From CALHVX01 sp039198065 (GTDB lineage Bacteria > Pseudomonadota > Gammaproteobacteria > Pseudomonadales > Azotimanducaceae), in the NCBI GenBank assembly GCA_039198065.1, contig JBCCTU010000002.1, forward strand, positions 558,001-622,000: a DNA stretch of 64,000 bases, written 5' to 3'. Each line of letters starts with the position of its first letter. Position 1 is the stretch's first letter. Positions 27,268-36,178 of the stretch are shown here, piece after piece. Under the pieces are notes generated by a model. That model did no database searches and was not told where the DNA came from. It saw only the letters and a list, made by a program, of their open reading frames with translations. Both the position numbers and the translations under genes were made by a program.

Positions 27268-28008
27268 CCGCGCAAACGGTAAACAGAACAGCGCTGGTGC
27301 GGCGCCGACGGGCACAACGCAAACCCAGCACGTTTGCCCCCAGTCCCCCAGTACCCAGCGCTCGTGCGTTGGCGTGCGGTGGTGAGCCGGTCGATGCGTG
27401 TGACCGTGCAGAACCATTGTGCGATTGTTCCTCTGAAGATCCTCGAGAACCGCGTGGGCGTTGACGTCCATGATGTTGGCCGCCTTTAGTGCGTTGGCGG
27501 AACGGCTCTGGGCGCGCAAGCCGGCTGCCAGGGCGCGGCGTTCGTCGAGACTGCGACCCAACACGTCCTCTTGCCAGGCCTGCGAATGAAACAGCGTCCG
27601 CATCTGCTGATAGCTCGCGTCGTCCGTGCAGTAGCGGTCGCCGTGGGTGAGAAGCAAACGACCGTCATAGGAGCATGGGTCCGGTAGCAGCGTTGCGCCG
27701 GTTTCCTCCGAAAGCTGTCTGCCGTACAGAAAGTCGCGATTTCCGCACATGAGACCGACGCTTGTATGGCGGGCGGTTTCAGCGAGCAGGGACTTGAGTG
27801 CGTGCGCGAGCGGGGCGTCGTCGTCATCACCGACCCACACCTCAACGATGTCACCGAGCAGGGCAAGCGTAAGCTGTTCGCCGGCGGCCAATGCTGCGAT
27901 TTGTACGAGCGTCTGAAAATGGCTGCTGTTGGGGTCCTCCAGATGGAGATCGGACACGCACAGCAACGGCCGATCGCTCGGCAACGCCGAATCAGGAACT
28001 GCAGTCAA
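27214..28008 (-). CDS. lpxH: UDP-2,3-diacylglucosamine diphosphatase LpxH
   Basis: LpxH hydrolyses UDP-2,3-diacylglucosamine to lipid X in lipid A synthesis at the inner membrane. The calcineurin-like metal ligands are all present: SDLHLED, LGDIVEVWVGDDD, CGNRDFLYG, LTHGDRYCTDD and LHGHTHRPAHH. It is about 264 residues from a TTG at 28008; a second TTG at 27984 is possible, and no ATG fits. It follows folD with a 17-base overlap. Its 3' end runs 54 bases into miaE on the opposite strand. Confidence 0.92.
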   Translation of the reverse strand: MTAVPDSALPSDRPLLCVSDLHLEDPNSSHFQTLVQIAALAAGEQLTLALLGDIVEVWVGDDDDAPLAHALKSLLAETARHTSVGLMCGNRDFLYGRQLSEETGATLLPDPCSYDGRLLLTHGDRYCTDDASYQQMRTLFHSQAWQEDVLGRSLDERRALAAGLRAQSRSANALKAANIMDVNAHAVLEDLQRNNRTMVLHGHTHRPAHHRTPTHERWVLGDWGQTCWVCVVPVGAAPALFCLPFARSIDRWWTAVKAQLAVGG

Positions 28009-28867
28009 TGGCGTCTGCCGCCTCGCCGAGCGCGACCGAGAGGGTGTTCTCGAGCATTGCGAGCCGGGTCATAGGCCCGACCCCCCCGGGAACGGGGGTG
28101 ATCCAGGACGCTCGTTCCCGAGCCGTATCGAACTGTACATCACCGCGCAGCTTACCGTCCTCGCCACGGGTCAGACCTACGTCGATGACGATGGCCCCGG
28201 GCTTGATCCAGTGGCCCGGAACCAGCCCCGGTTTGCCGACGGCGCACACCAGCAGATCGGCCTGTTCTACGTGGGACTGAAGGGAACGGGTGAATTTGTG
28301 CGCGGTGGTTACCGTGCAGCCGGCAAGCAGCAGTTCCAGGCCCATCGGGCGACCGACGTGGTTCGAGGCGCCGACGATTGTCGCGTTGAGGCCGCGGAGC
28401 GGGATGCGGGTTTCCGCAAGCAGCGTCATGACCCCCAGGGACGTGCAGGGCCTAAGTGCGGGTTGACGTACGGCGAGGCGACCCAGGTTGTACGGATGGA
28501 ACCCGTCGACGTCCTTGCCCGGGTTGATGAGTTCCAACAGGCGCTGGGCGTGGAGGTGCGCGGGCAGTGGCAGTTGAACCAGGATCCCGTGCACGTCGCT
28601 GCGTTCGTTAAAGGATTGGATGTGTGTTTCCAGCTCGCCTTGGGTCACCGTGTCCGGCAGCCGCAGCAGGATCGACTGGAAGCCGACTTCCTCGCAGTCT
28701 TTACGCTTGTTGCGGACATAGACCTCCGAGGCCGGGTCGTGGCCGACAAGTATCACAGCCAGGCCCGGGCGGCCGGCGCCGGACGCGACTCGCTGCTCAA
28801 CCCGGCGGGCGATGGCGACTCTACGGCTTCGGGCAACTCGATTGCCGTTCAGAATCTGCGCGGTCAT
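27992..28867 (-). CDS. folD: Methylenetetrahydrofolate dehydrogenase / cyclohydrolase
   Basis: FolD interconverts 5,10-methylene-, methenyl- and 10-formyl-tetrahydrofolate, supplying one-carbon units for purines and formyl-Met. The 291-residue protein has the catalytic-Lys motif SEVYVRNKRKDCEEVGF near residue 55. The substrate motif GILVQLPLP and the nucleotide motif VGASNHVGRPMGLELL follow. The C-terminal TPVPGGVGPMT is present. The gene is transcribed away from the tRNA cluster and overlaps lpxH by 17 bases. Confidence 0.96.
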   Translation of the reverse strand: MTAQILNGNRVARSRRVAIARRVEQRVASGAGRPGLAVILVGHDPASEVYVRNKRKDCEEVGFQSILLRLPDTVTQGELETHIQSFNERSDVHGILVQLPLPAHLHAQRLLELINPGKDVDGFHPYNLGRLAVRQPALRPCTSLGVMTLLAETRIPLRGLNATIVGASNHVGRPMGLELLLAGCTVTTAHKFTRSLQSHVEQADLLVCAVGKPGLVPGHWIKPGAIVIDVGLTRGEDGKLRGDVQFDTARERASWITPVPGGVGPMTRLAMLENTLSVALGEAADAIDCSS

Positions 28868-28969
28868 TCCCTGTGGGTGTTCCGGTTCATGCGTTGGTTC
28901 CTTCGATCTTGACGGGGCAACACGGCACGCGACGGGACGCGAGTTTAGCGCAAGCTACCGTCCTTCGCG

Positions 28970-28998
28970 TTGCAACCCCGGGGAGCGCTATTTATCAT
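28970..28998 (+). promoter_or_regulatory. Promoter of the tRNA-Pro/Arg/His cluster
   Basis: TTGCAA at 28970-28975, a 17-base spacer and TATCAT at 28993-28998 form a good sigma-70 promoter. It ends 13 bases before the mature 5' end of tRNA-Pro. A GC-rich stretch follows the -10, as in stringently controlled stable-RNA promoters. No other promoter is evident between the three tRNAs, so a single transcript is likely. Confidence 0.55.
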
Positions 28999-29011
28999 CT
29001 CGCGCTCAATT

Positions 29012-29088
29012 CGGGGTATAGCGCAGTCTGGTAGCGCGCCTGCTTTGGGAGCAGGATGTCGGGAGTTCAAATCTCTCTACCCCGACCA
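29012..29088 (+). tRNA. tRNA-Pro (anticodon TGG)
   Basis: A 77-base cloverleaf. The acceptor arms CGGGGTA and TACCCCG pair, the anticodon loop is TTTGGGA giving anticodon TGG, and the T arm contains GTTCAAATC. The 3' CCA is encoded (29086-29088). It is the first of three tRNAs upstream of tig, an arrangement shared with Pseudomonas. Confidence 0.97.
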
Positions 29089-29139
29089 GAATAGGCACCG
29101 GATCGCGAGGCGCGGTCGAGCGTCGCACCGTCGGTTACG

Positions 29140-29216
29140 GCGCCCGTAGCTCAACTGGATAGAGCATCGGCCTTCTAAGCCGAGGGTTGAAGGTTCGAGT
29201 CCTTCCGGGCGCGCCA
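29140..29216 (+). tRNA. tRNA-Arg (anticodon TCT)
   Basis: A 77-base cloverleaf with acceptor arms GCGCCCG and CGGGCGC, anticodon loop CTTCTAA (anticodon TCT, reading AGA/AGG) and T arm GGTTCGAGTCC. CCA is encoded at 29214-29216. It lies 51 bases after tRNA-Pro. AGA/AGG are likely rare codons in this GC-rich genome. Confidence 0.97.
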
Positions 29217-29250
29217 GATGCATTATCCCGCGCGAGTCCTCGGAGGTGTT

Positions 29251-29286
29251 GTCGCAGGTGTCGTTGCAGGTGTCTTTGCAGGTGTC
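29251..29286. repeat. 12-base tandem repeat between tRNA-Arg and tRNA-His
   Basis: Three near-identical 12-base units of the form (G/T)T(C/T)GCAGGTGTC occupy 29251-29262, 29263-29274 and 29275-29286. A degenerate copy lies just upstream. They sit in the tRNA spacer and would be removed during processing. No function is apparent. Confidence 0.85.
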
Positions 29287-29324
29287 AGAGGCGGCGGGCC
29301 TAGCCACCGTCGAAACAGGTCAGT

Positions 29325-29401
29325 GGTGGACGTAGCTCAGTTGGTAGAGCCCCGGGTTGTGATCCCGGTGGTCGCGGGTTCGAATCCCGTCGTCCACCCC
29401 A
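29325..29401 (+). tRNA. tRNA-His (anticodon GTG)
   Basis: A 77-base gene including the encoded G at position -1 (29325) that pairs with C73, a hallmark of tRNA-His. Acceptor arms are GTGGACG and CGTCCAC, the anticodon loop TTGTGAT gives GTG, and the T arm contains GGTTCGAATCC. CCA is encoded at 29399-29401. No tRNA-Leu follows; the next 163 bases lead to tig. Confidence 0.97.
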
Positions 29402-29564
29402 ATTCGTCACCAGGCCCTCTCGTTCTCGTGGTAATGAGCCGGCGAGGTCCCCGCGCCGGTGTTGGACCGCTGCGCCAGCGGTGAACCGTGGGCGTGCGGA
29501 CGGTTCGACGCGGCTTTGATTCGATCCACGCTCAGCGCAACACAAACTAAACGAAACGCGAGTT

Positions 29565-30929
29565 ATGAAAGTCTCCATAGAAACGACCAGCAATCTCGAG
29601 CGCCGGCTTACGATCGTGGTCCCGTCCGAGCAGTTTGAGGGTGACATCACCGAGCGGCTCAACAAAGCCAGACAACAAGTGCGGCTGCCCGGGTTTCGCC
29701 CCGGAAAAGTTCCGCTTAGAGAAGTGCGGCGTCGCTTTGGTCCTTCGGTCCGAGCCGAGGTTGCCGGCGAAACCATGCAGAATACGTTTGTTGAGGCCGT
29801 GGCTCAGGAGGAGTTGAGTCCGGCTGGGAACCCGAATCTTGAAGTCGTCAAAATGGATCCGGGCATTGATTTCGAATTCACTGCCACCTTTGAAGTGTTT
29901 CCTGCAATCGAGCTCCGCCCGCTCGATGCCCTCGAGGTCATTCGGCCCGTCGCTGAGGTTGCTGACAGCGATATAGATGCCACCGTTGAGCGGCTGCGGG
30001 AGCAACGAAAAACCTTCGAACCGGTCGATCGCGCAGCGGCCGAGGGCGATCAGGTCACCATTGATTTCGTTGGGATCAAAGATGGCGAAGCCTTTGACGG
30101 CGGCAGCGGTGAGGATGTCGAGGTCGTACTCGGTGCCGGGCAGATCATCGCTGACTTCGACGCCGCTCTCATCGGGCTGACCGCCGGTGAAGAAAAGACC
30201 TTTGACGCCACCTTTCCCGACGACTACGGCGCGGAGAACCTCGCCGGTGAAACCGTGCAGTTCACCATGACGGCGAAAGCCGTCTCTGAGCCGAAACTGC
30301 CGGAGCTCGGTCCCGAACTGTATAAAGAGTTTGGCATCGACACCGATGACGAAACGACTTTCCGTAGCGAGGTGCGAGGCAACATGGCTCGCGAGCTCGA
30401 GTCGGCGGTCAAGAACCAGGTCAAGCGGCAGGTCTTCGATCAGGTCGCGGATCTACATCAGGTGAGCTTGCCGAACGCTTTGGTCGCGCGCGAGATTGGC
30501 ACCCTGAAGCAGCAGATGCTGCAGCAGTTCCAAATGCCGGTGCAGCCCGGCAACGTGCCTGACCTACCGGACGAGCTGTTCACGGAGCAGGCCGAGCGGC
30601 GCGTCAAACTCGGTCTGCTGCTGAACGAGTTCGTCACCCGCGAGGGGCTGGAGGCAGACGCCGAGCGGGTCCGAACGCACATTGAGCAGCTGGCGTCGTC
30701 CTACGCCGAACCAGAGCAAGTCATCAATTACTACTACGGTAACGAGGAGCAGCTGGCGGCGATCGAGTCCGCCGTGGTCGAGGAGCAACTCGTTGAGTGG
30801 ATGCTTGAACAGGGTAAGGTGGTCGACGAGCCGGCCGAATTCGACGCCGTCATGGCGGATACGGTGGTACCAAAACCAGAACCAGCCGCGGCTGATCCGG
30901 GCGAGAGCGAACCCGAAGCGGCCGGTTGA
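29565..30929 (+). CDS. tig: Trigger factor
   Basis: Trigger factor is the ribosome-bound chaperone and prolyl isomerase that meets nascent chains. The 454-residue protein has the ribosome-docking motif PGFRPGKVP at residues 44-52. A FKBP-type isomerase domain lies near 150-245 (GDQVTIDFVGIKDGEAFDGG), followed by a long helical C-terminal chaperone domain. The final tail is Glu/Pro/Ala rich. It is the first protein gene of the tig-clpP-clpX-lon-hupB-ppiD quality-control cluster and follows the tRNA-His gene by 163 bases. Confidence 0.96.
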   Translation: MKVSIETTSNLERRLTIVVPSEQFEGDITERLNKARQQVRLPGFRPGKVPLREVRRRFGPSVRAEVAGETMQNTFVEAVAQEELSPAGNPNLEVVKMDPGIDFEFTATFEVFPAIELRPLDALEVIRPVAEVADSDIDATVERLREQRKTFEPVDRAAAEGDQVTIDFVGIKDGEAFDGGSGEDVEVVLGAGQIIADFDAALIGLTAGEEKTFDATFPDDYGAENLAGETVQFTMTAKAVSEPKLPELGPELYKEFGIDTDDETTFRSEVRGNMARELESAVKNQVKRQVFDQVADLHQVSLPNALVAREIGTLKQQMLQQFQMPVQPGNVPDLPDELFTEQAERRVKLGLLLNEFVTREGLEADAERVRTHIEQLASSYAEPEQVINYYYGNEEQLAAIESAVVEEQLVEWMLEQGKVVDEPAEFDAVMADTVVPKPEPAAADPGESEPEAAG

Positions 30930-30938
30930 GGCGTCGCG

Positions 30939-30967
30939 GTTGGTTTTCACCCGTCGACTCCCCATAA
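30939..30967 (+). promoter_or_regulatory. Candidate heat-shock (sigma-32-like) promoter of clpP
   Basis: A CCCCATAA box at 30960-30967 resembles the sigma-32 -10 (CCCCATNT). It lies 15 bases after GTTGGT (30939-30944), a weak match to the -35 CTTGAA. A TATAAT is also present at 30974-30979, so a sigma-70 reading is possible, though I see no convincing -35 for it. clpP is a heat-shock gene in E. coli. A start of transcription near 30975 would favour the clpP ATG at 31006 over 30982. Confidence 0.3.
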
Positions 30968-31005
30968 AGCAGATATAATGAATGAAGCAGGAAATTGAGC
31001 ACACC

Positions 31006-31719
31006 ATGAGCGACCCCAGCCAGTATCCCAGGTTACCGAGCGGTTACCGCAACCCCATGGCATCGGGTCATCCCGGTCATGACTCGGCAACGCCGACCGT
31101 GGAAGGGCTCGGCATGGTACCGATGGTTGTAGAGCAGTCGGCCCGCGGCGAGCGCGCCTTCGACATCTACTCACGGCTGCTCAAAGATCGAATCGTGTTC
31201 ATGGTCGGACCGGTCGAGGATCACGTGGCAAACCTGGTGGTCGCTCAGTTGTTGTTCCTCGAGTCTGAGAACCCGGATAAAGACATCCATCTTTACATCA
31301 ATTCGCCCGGCGGCTCCGTAACTGCCGGGCTATCTATTTACGACACGATGCAATTCGTGCGCTGCGACGTCAGTACGATGTGTATTGGACAGGCGGCGAG
31401 CATGGGCGCCTTTTTGCTTGCTGCCGGTGCACCGGGCAAGCGCTACGCACTGCCAAATTCGCGGATGATGATTCATCAGCCCGCGATGGGCGGCTCTCGC
31501 GGCGTTGCAGCGGACCTTGAGATTCAGGCGAAAGAGATTCTGCTGATGCGCCAGCAGCTCAACGGCCTGCTGGCGCTCCATACGGGGCAGTCCGAAGAAC
31601 AGATCGCGAAAGACTCCGACCGGGACTTCTGGATGAGCGCCGACGCCGCGCAGGAATACGGCATGGTCGACCTCGTGCAGCAGCCCCGCAAGCCGATCGC
31701 GAAAGAGGCAGCCGCCTAG
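31006..31719 (+). CDS. clpP: ATP-dependent Clp protease proteolytic subunit
   Basis: ClpP forms the tetradecameric serine-protease barrel that degrades substrates unfolded by ClpX or ClpA. The catalytic Ser is in GQAASMGAFLLAAG, the His in RMMIHQP, and the Asp is in the C-terminal handle region. From the ATG at 31006 it is 237 residues. Its N-terminal extension is longer than that of E. coli, where the propeptide is short. Starts at 30982 and 31060 are also in frame. The mature protein probably begins near MVPMVVEQSARGER. clpX follows after 106 bases. Confidence 0.94.
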   Translation: MSDPSQYPRLPSGYRNPMASGHPGHDSATPTVEGLGMVPMVVEQSARGERAFDIYSRLLKDRIVFMVGPVEDHVANLVVAQLLFLESENPDKDIHLYINSPGGSVTAGLSIYDTMQFVRCDVSTMCIGQAASMGAFLLAAGAPGKRYALPNSRMMIHQPAMGGSRGVAADLEIQAKEILLMRQQLNGLLALHTGQSEEQIAKDSDRDFWMSADAAQEYGMVDLVQQPRKPIAKEAAA

Positions 31720-31770
31720 TCGGACACCCCAGGGATGGATACGGGCGTTCATTCGCCGAATCCCGGTAAC

Positions 31771-31811
31771 CCGGGTAAGCTAGCGCTAGCGGGTCGCGTG
31801 ACGACCCGGGC
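31771..31811. other. Nested inverted repeats between clpP and clpX
   Basis: CCCGGGT (31771-31777) and ACCCGGG (31805-31811) bracket a perfect 12-base palindrome, GCTAGCGCTAGC (31780-31791). They also bracket a second stem, CGGGTCG-N5-CGACCCG. There is no T run, so a factor-independent terminator is unlikely. An mRNA structure, an attenuating hairpin or a protein site are all possible. Confidence 0.4.
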
Positions 31812-31825
31812 AACCAGAGGAATTC

Positions 31826-33106
<1,281 letters not shown>

Positions 33107-33225
33107 TCGACCGTGGGGTCTGCAGTTGCAGGCGCCCACAGACTTCCCAGCACTTCCGCCATTGGTGCGTTCCGTTGCGGCGTCGTTCCAAGGAGGGAGC
33201 GTTCCGCTGAACCAGAGGACGCGCT

Positions 33226-35670
33226 ATGACTGACGATACCCGCGGCTCGACCCCCGACGAGCGGTCGCTAATGAACGACGAACCGCTATCGCTGCCGCTT
33301 TTGCCGCTGCGAGACATGGTCGTCTACCCCCACGGTGTTCATCCGCTCTTCGTCGGCACGAAGCGATCCATCGCGGCCTTGGAAGGAGCCATGGCCGGCG
33401 ACAAGCAGATTCTGCTCGTCGCGAAGCGCGATTCCGAAGTAGAACAGCCAGAACTTGGTGACCTCTACACCACCGGAACGGTGGCCACGGTGCTGCAGTT
33501 GCTGAAACTGCCCGATGACACGGTCAAAGTGCTGGTGGAAGGCGTACGCCGTGCGCGTATCGAGGCGTTGGAAGACGCGGGCAGTTACGCCGTTGCCTCC
33601 GTGCAGGCGTTTGATGAACCCGAGACGGACGCCGCTCAGGCGGATCTCGGTGTGCGCACGCTAATGAACCAGTTCGAGCGCTACGTACAGGGGTCGAAGA
33701 AAGTCCCCGCTGAGGTGGTGGCATCGCTGTCGAGCATCGATGATCCGGCCCGGCTGGCGGACACAATCGCAGCCCAGATGTCCCTGCCGTTGGAGGAGCG
33801 GCAGACGGTGCTCGAGGCCGTGGTGCTCAAGCAGCGGATCGAAGTGGTGCTTGATCTCATCGACACGCAGATCGAAGTGCAGCAAATGGAACGCGCTATT
33901 CGCAGCCGCGTGAAGAAGCAGATGGAGCGCAGCCAGCGTGAGTACTACCTCAACGAGCAGCTGAAAGCGATCCAGAACGAGCTTGGGGGTGGCGACGAAG
34001 AAGGCGATGAAGCCTCGCGACTGAAAGCGAAAATCGACGACGCGGGCCTGTCAAAGGAAGCCCATGAAAAGGCGATGACTGAACTCGGCAAGCTTAAGCA
34101 GATGGCACCCATGTCTGCAGAGGCGACAGTCGTACGTAGCTACCTCGATTGGATGACGAGTCTCCCATGGAAGGACAAATCACGGGTACGTCGCGACCTG
34201 CCGCAAGCCCAGAAAATCCTTGATGAGGATCACTATGGGTTAGAAGAGGTGAAAGAACGCATCATTGAGTACCTTGCGGTCCAGTCGCGAGTGAAAAAGG
34301 TGAAGGGCTCAGTGCTTTGCCTCGTGGGTCCACCGGGGGTAGGTAAGACGTCGCTGGGTAAGAGCATCGCGCGCGCGACCAACCGGAAGTTTGTGCGCAT
34401 GGCGCTTGGCGGTGTCCGCGACGAAGCCGAAATTCGCGGTCATCGCCGCACGTACATCGGTTCTATGCCCGGTAAGGTGCTGCAGAAGCTGGCCAATGTC
34501 GAGACGCGCAACCCGCTGTTCCTGCTCGACGAGATTGACAAAATGGGTATGGATTTTCGCGGTGATCCTGCCAGCGCGCTGCTCGAGGTCCTTGATCCGG
34601 AGCAGAATTCGAGCTTTAACGACCATTACCTTGAAGTCGATTTTGATCTGTCCGATGTGTTTTTTATCTGCACATCGAACTCCATGAACATCCCCGCGCC
34701 GCTACTCGACCGCATGGAGGTCATCCGCCTGCCGGGATATACGGAAATCGAAAAAGAGGCCATTGCCCGTCGCTACCTCATTCCAAAGCAGCGCAAGGTT
34801 GCGGGTCTCAAGGAACGAGAATTCGATCTCGACGACGACGCGTTGTTGCCGATCATTCGCTACTACACTCGGGAAGCTGGTGTTCGGGAGCTGGAGCGCC
34901 AGATCGCTAAGTTGGCCCGCAAACGAGTAACCGCGCTGGCTCTCGGTCAGGCAGACACGGTGCCGGCGAAGCTCGACGCTGCGGCGGTGGAGGAGGCGCT
35001 GGGTGTTCGGCGCTACAGCTATGGCCTTGCGGAAGAACAGAACCAGGTAGGTATGGTTACGGGCCTGGCGTGGACGCAGGCCGGGGGTGAGCTGCTCAAC
35101 ATCGAAGCGCTGGCGGTTCCTGGTAAAGGACGTCAAACGAAAACCGGGTCGCTCGGCGATGTCATGCAGGAGTCGATTCAGGCAGCAACGACCTTCGTCC
35201 GTAGTCGGGCGAACAGCTACGGCATCGACGAAGACTTCCATGAGAAGCTTGATCTGCACGTTCACGTGCCCGAAGGCGCTACGCCGAAGGACGGCCCTAG
35301 TGCAGGCATCGGCATGTGTACGGCGCTGGTATCGGTGCTTACCGGTATTCCGGTGCGTGCCGACGTTGCCATGACTGGCGAAGTCACCCTGCGCGGGCAG
35401 GTACTGAAGATCGGTGGCTTGAAAGAGAAACTCCTTGCCGCAAGCCGCGGTGGTATTAAGCGTGTTCTCATACCGTCGGAAAACGAGCGCGACCTAAAAG
35501 AAGTGCCTGACGAAATTCTTGCAGATCTTGAAATACACCCCGTCGCTTGGATGGATCAGGCGCTGGAACTTGCGCTGGAACGAAGCCCGACCCTCGCTGC
35601 GGAAGGCGTTGCCGACGCCGTTGTGAGTTCGGCAGCGCGTAGCGAAGAACGTCCCCGCAGCGCCCACTGA
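33226..35670 (+). CDS. lon: ATP-dependent protease Lon
   Basis: Lon degrades misfolded and regulatory proteins. The 814-residue protein has an N-terminal LAN domain (LPLLPLRDMVVYPHGVHPLFVG) and a coiled-coil linker. The AAA+ module carries Walker A GPPGVGKTSLGKS near residue 367 and Walker B LFLLDEIDK. The C-terminal protease domain has its catalytic Ser in KDGPSAGIGM and Lys in GLKEKLLAA. An AGAGGA ribosome binding site precedes the ATG at 33226. A 142-base gap separates it from hupB. Confidence 0.97.
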   Translation: MTDDTRGSTPDERSLMNDEPLSLPLLPLRDMVVYPHGVHPLFVGTKRSIAALEGAMAGDKQILLVAKRDSEVEQPELGDLYTTGTVATVLQLLKLPDDTVKVLVEGVRRARIEALEDAGSYAVASVQAFDEPETDAAQADLGVRTLMNQFERYVQGSKKVPAEVVASLSSIDDPARLADTIAAQMSLPLEERQTVLEAVVLKQRIEVVLDLIDTQIEVQQMERAIRSRVKKQMERSQREYYLNEQLKAIQNELGGGDEEGDEASRLKAKIDDAGLSKEAHEKAMTELGKLKQMAPMSAEATVVRSYLDWMTSLPWKDKSRVRRDLPQAQKILDEDHYGLEEVKERIIEYLAVQSRVKKVKGSVLCLVGPPGVGKTSLGKSIARATNRKFVRMALGGVRDEAEIRGHRRTYIGSMPGKVLQKLANVETRNPLFLLDEIDKMGMDFRGDPASALLEVLDPEQNSSFNDHYLEVDFDLSDVFFICTSNSMNIPAPLLDRMEVIRLPGYTEIEKEAIARRYLIPKQRKVAGLKEREFDLDDDALLPIIRYYTREAGVRELERQIAKLARKRVTALALGQADTVPAKLDAAAVEEALGVRRYSYGLAEEQNQVGMVTGLAWTQAGGELLNIEALAVPGKGRQTKTGSLGDVMQESIQAATTFVRSRANSYGIDEDFHEKLDLHVHVPEGATPKDGPSAGIGMCTALVSVLTGIPVRADVAMTGEVTLRGQVLKIGGLKEKLLAASRGGIKRVLIPSENERDLKEVPDEILADLEIHPVAWMDQALELALERSPTLAAEGVADAVVSSAARSEERPRSAH

Positions 35671-35812
35671 ACCGTCGTTCGCGCCTCCGACCGGGTTCGA
35701 TAGCCGGCGTGCAATGGTTTGCAGCGGCGGGTGGGCGTTGGTATAACGCAGCACTTTTCGCGACCGGTCGGTGGGCGTTTCTACCCCGGCGCGCCCTTTG
35801 TGAGGAAAACGA

Positions 35813-36088
35813 GTGAACAAGAACGAACTGATTGACCACATCGCGGAAGCGGCCGATATCTCTAAAGCTTCCGCAGCGCGTGCCCTCAATGCAACGTTGG
35901 ATGGGATAACGGCATCACTTAAGCAACAAGAGCCGGTAGCGCTCATTGGTTTTGGCACCTTTCTCGTTCGCGAACGTGCGGGCTATACGGGACGGAACCC
36001 TCAAACGAAGGAACCGATCGAAGTGCCGGCAGCCTTTGTTCCGGCATTCAAACCGGGTAAGGCGCTGAAGGATGCGCTGAACGACTGA
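35813..36088 (+). CDS. hupB: DNA-binding protein HU-beta
   Basis: HU is the small histone-like dimer that bends and compacts DNA. The 91-residue protein starts at a GTG preceded by GAGGA. It carries NKNELIDHIAEAADISKASAARALNA and the DNA-binding beta-arm signature GFGTFLVRERAGYTGRNPQTKEPI. This is followed by PAFKPGKALKDALN. Position directly after lon is typical of hupB. Confidence 0.96.
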   Translation: MNKNELIDHIAEAADISKASAARALNATLDGITASLKQQEPVALIGFGTFLVRERAGYTGRNPQTKEPIEVPAAFVPAFKPGKALKDALND

Positions 36089-36178
36089 GGTTGCATGGGG
36101 AGCTTGCCGTGCCGGGAAGTTTCGGCACCGTTTTCCTGGTCAATGAGTGCATCAACGAGTTAGGGGAGAGCCGGAATC

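Noticed and set aside
27929..28912. Long plus-strand ORF (327 codons) over folD
   Set aside because: It lies antisense to the complete folD gene and shows no recognisable domain.
29402..29564. A fourth tRNA (Leu) after tRNA-His
   Set aside because: No cloverleaf, T-arm consensus or encoded CCA is visible.
33107..33225. Heat-shock promoter before lon
   Set aside because: A CCATTGG-like box is present but no acceptable -35 lies at the right distance.
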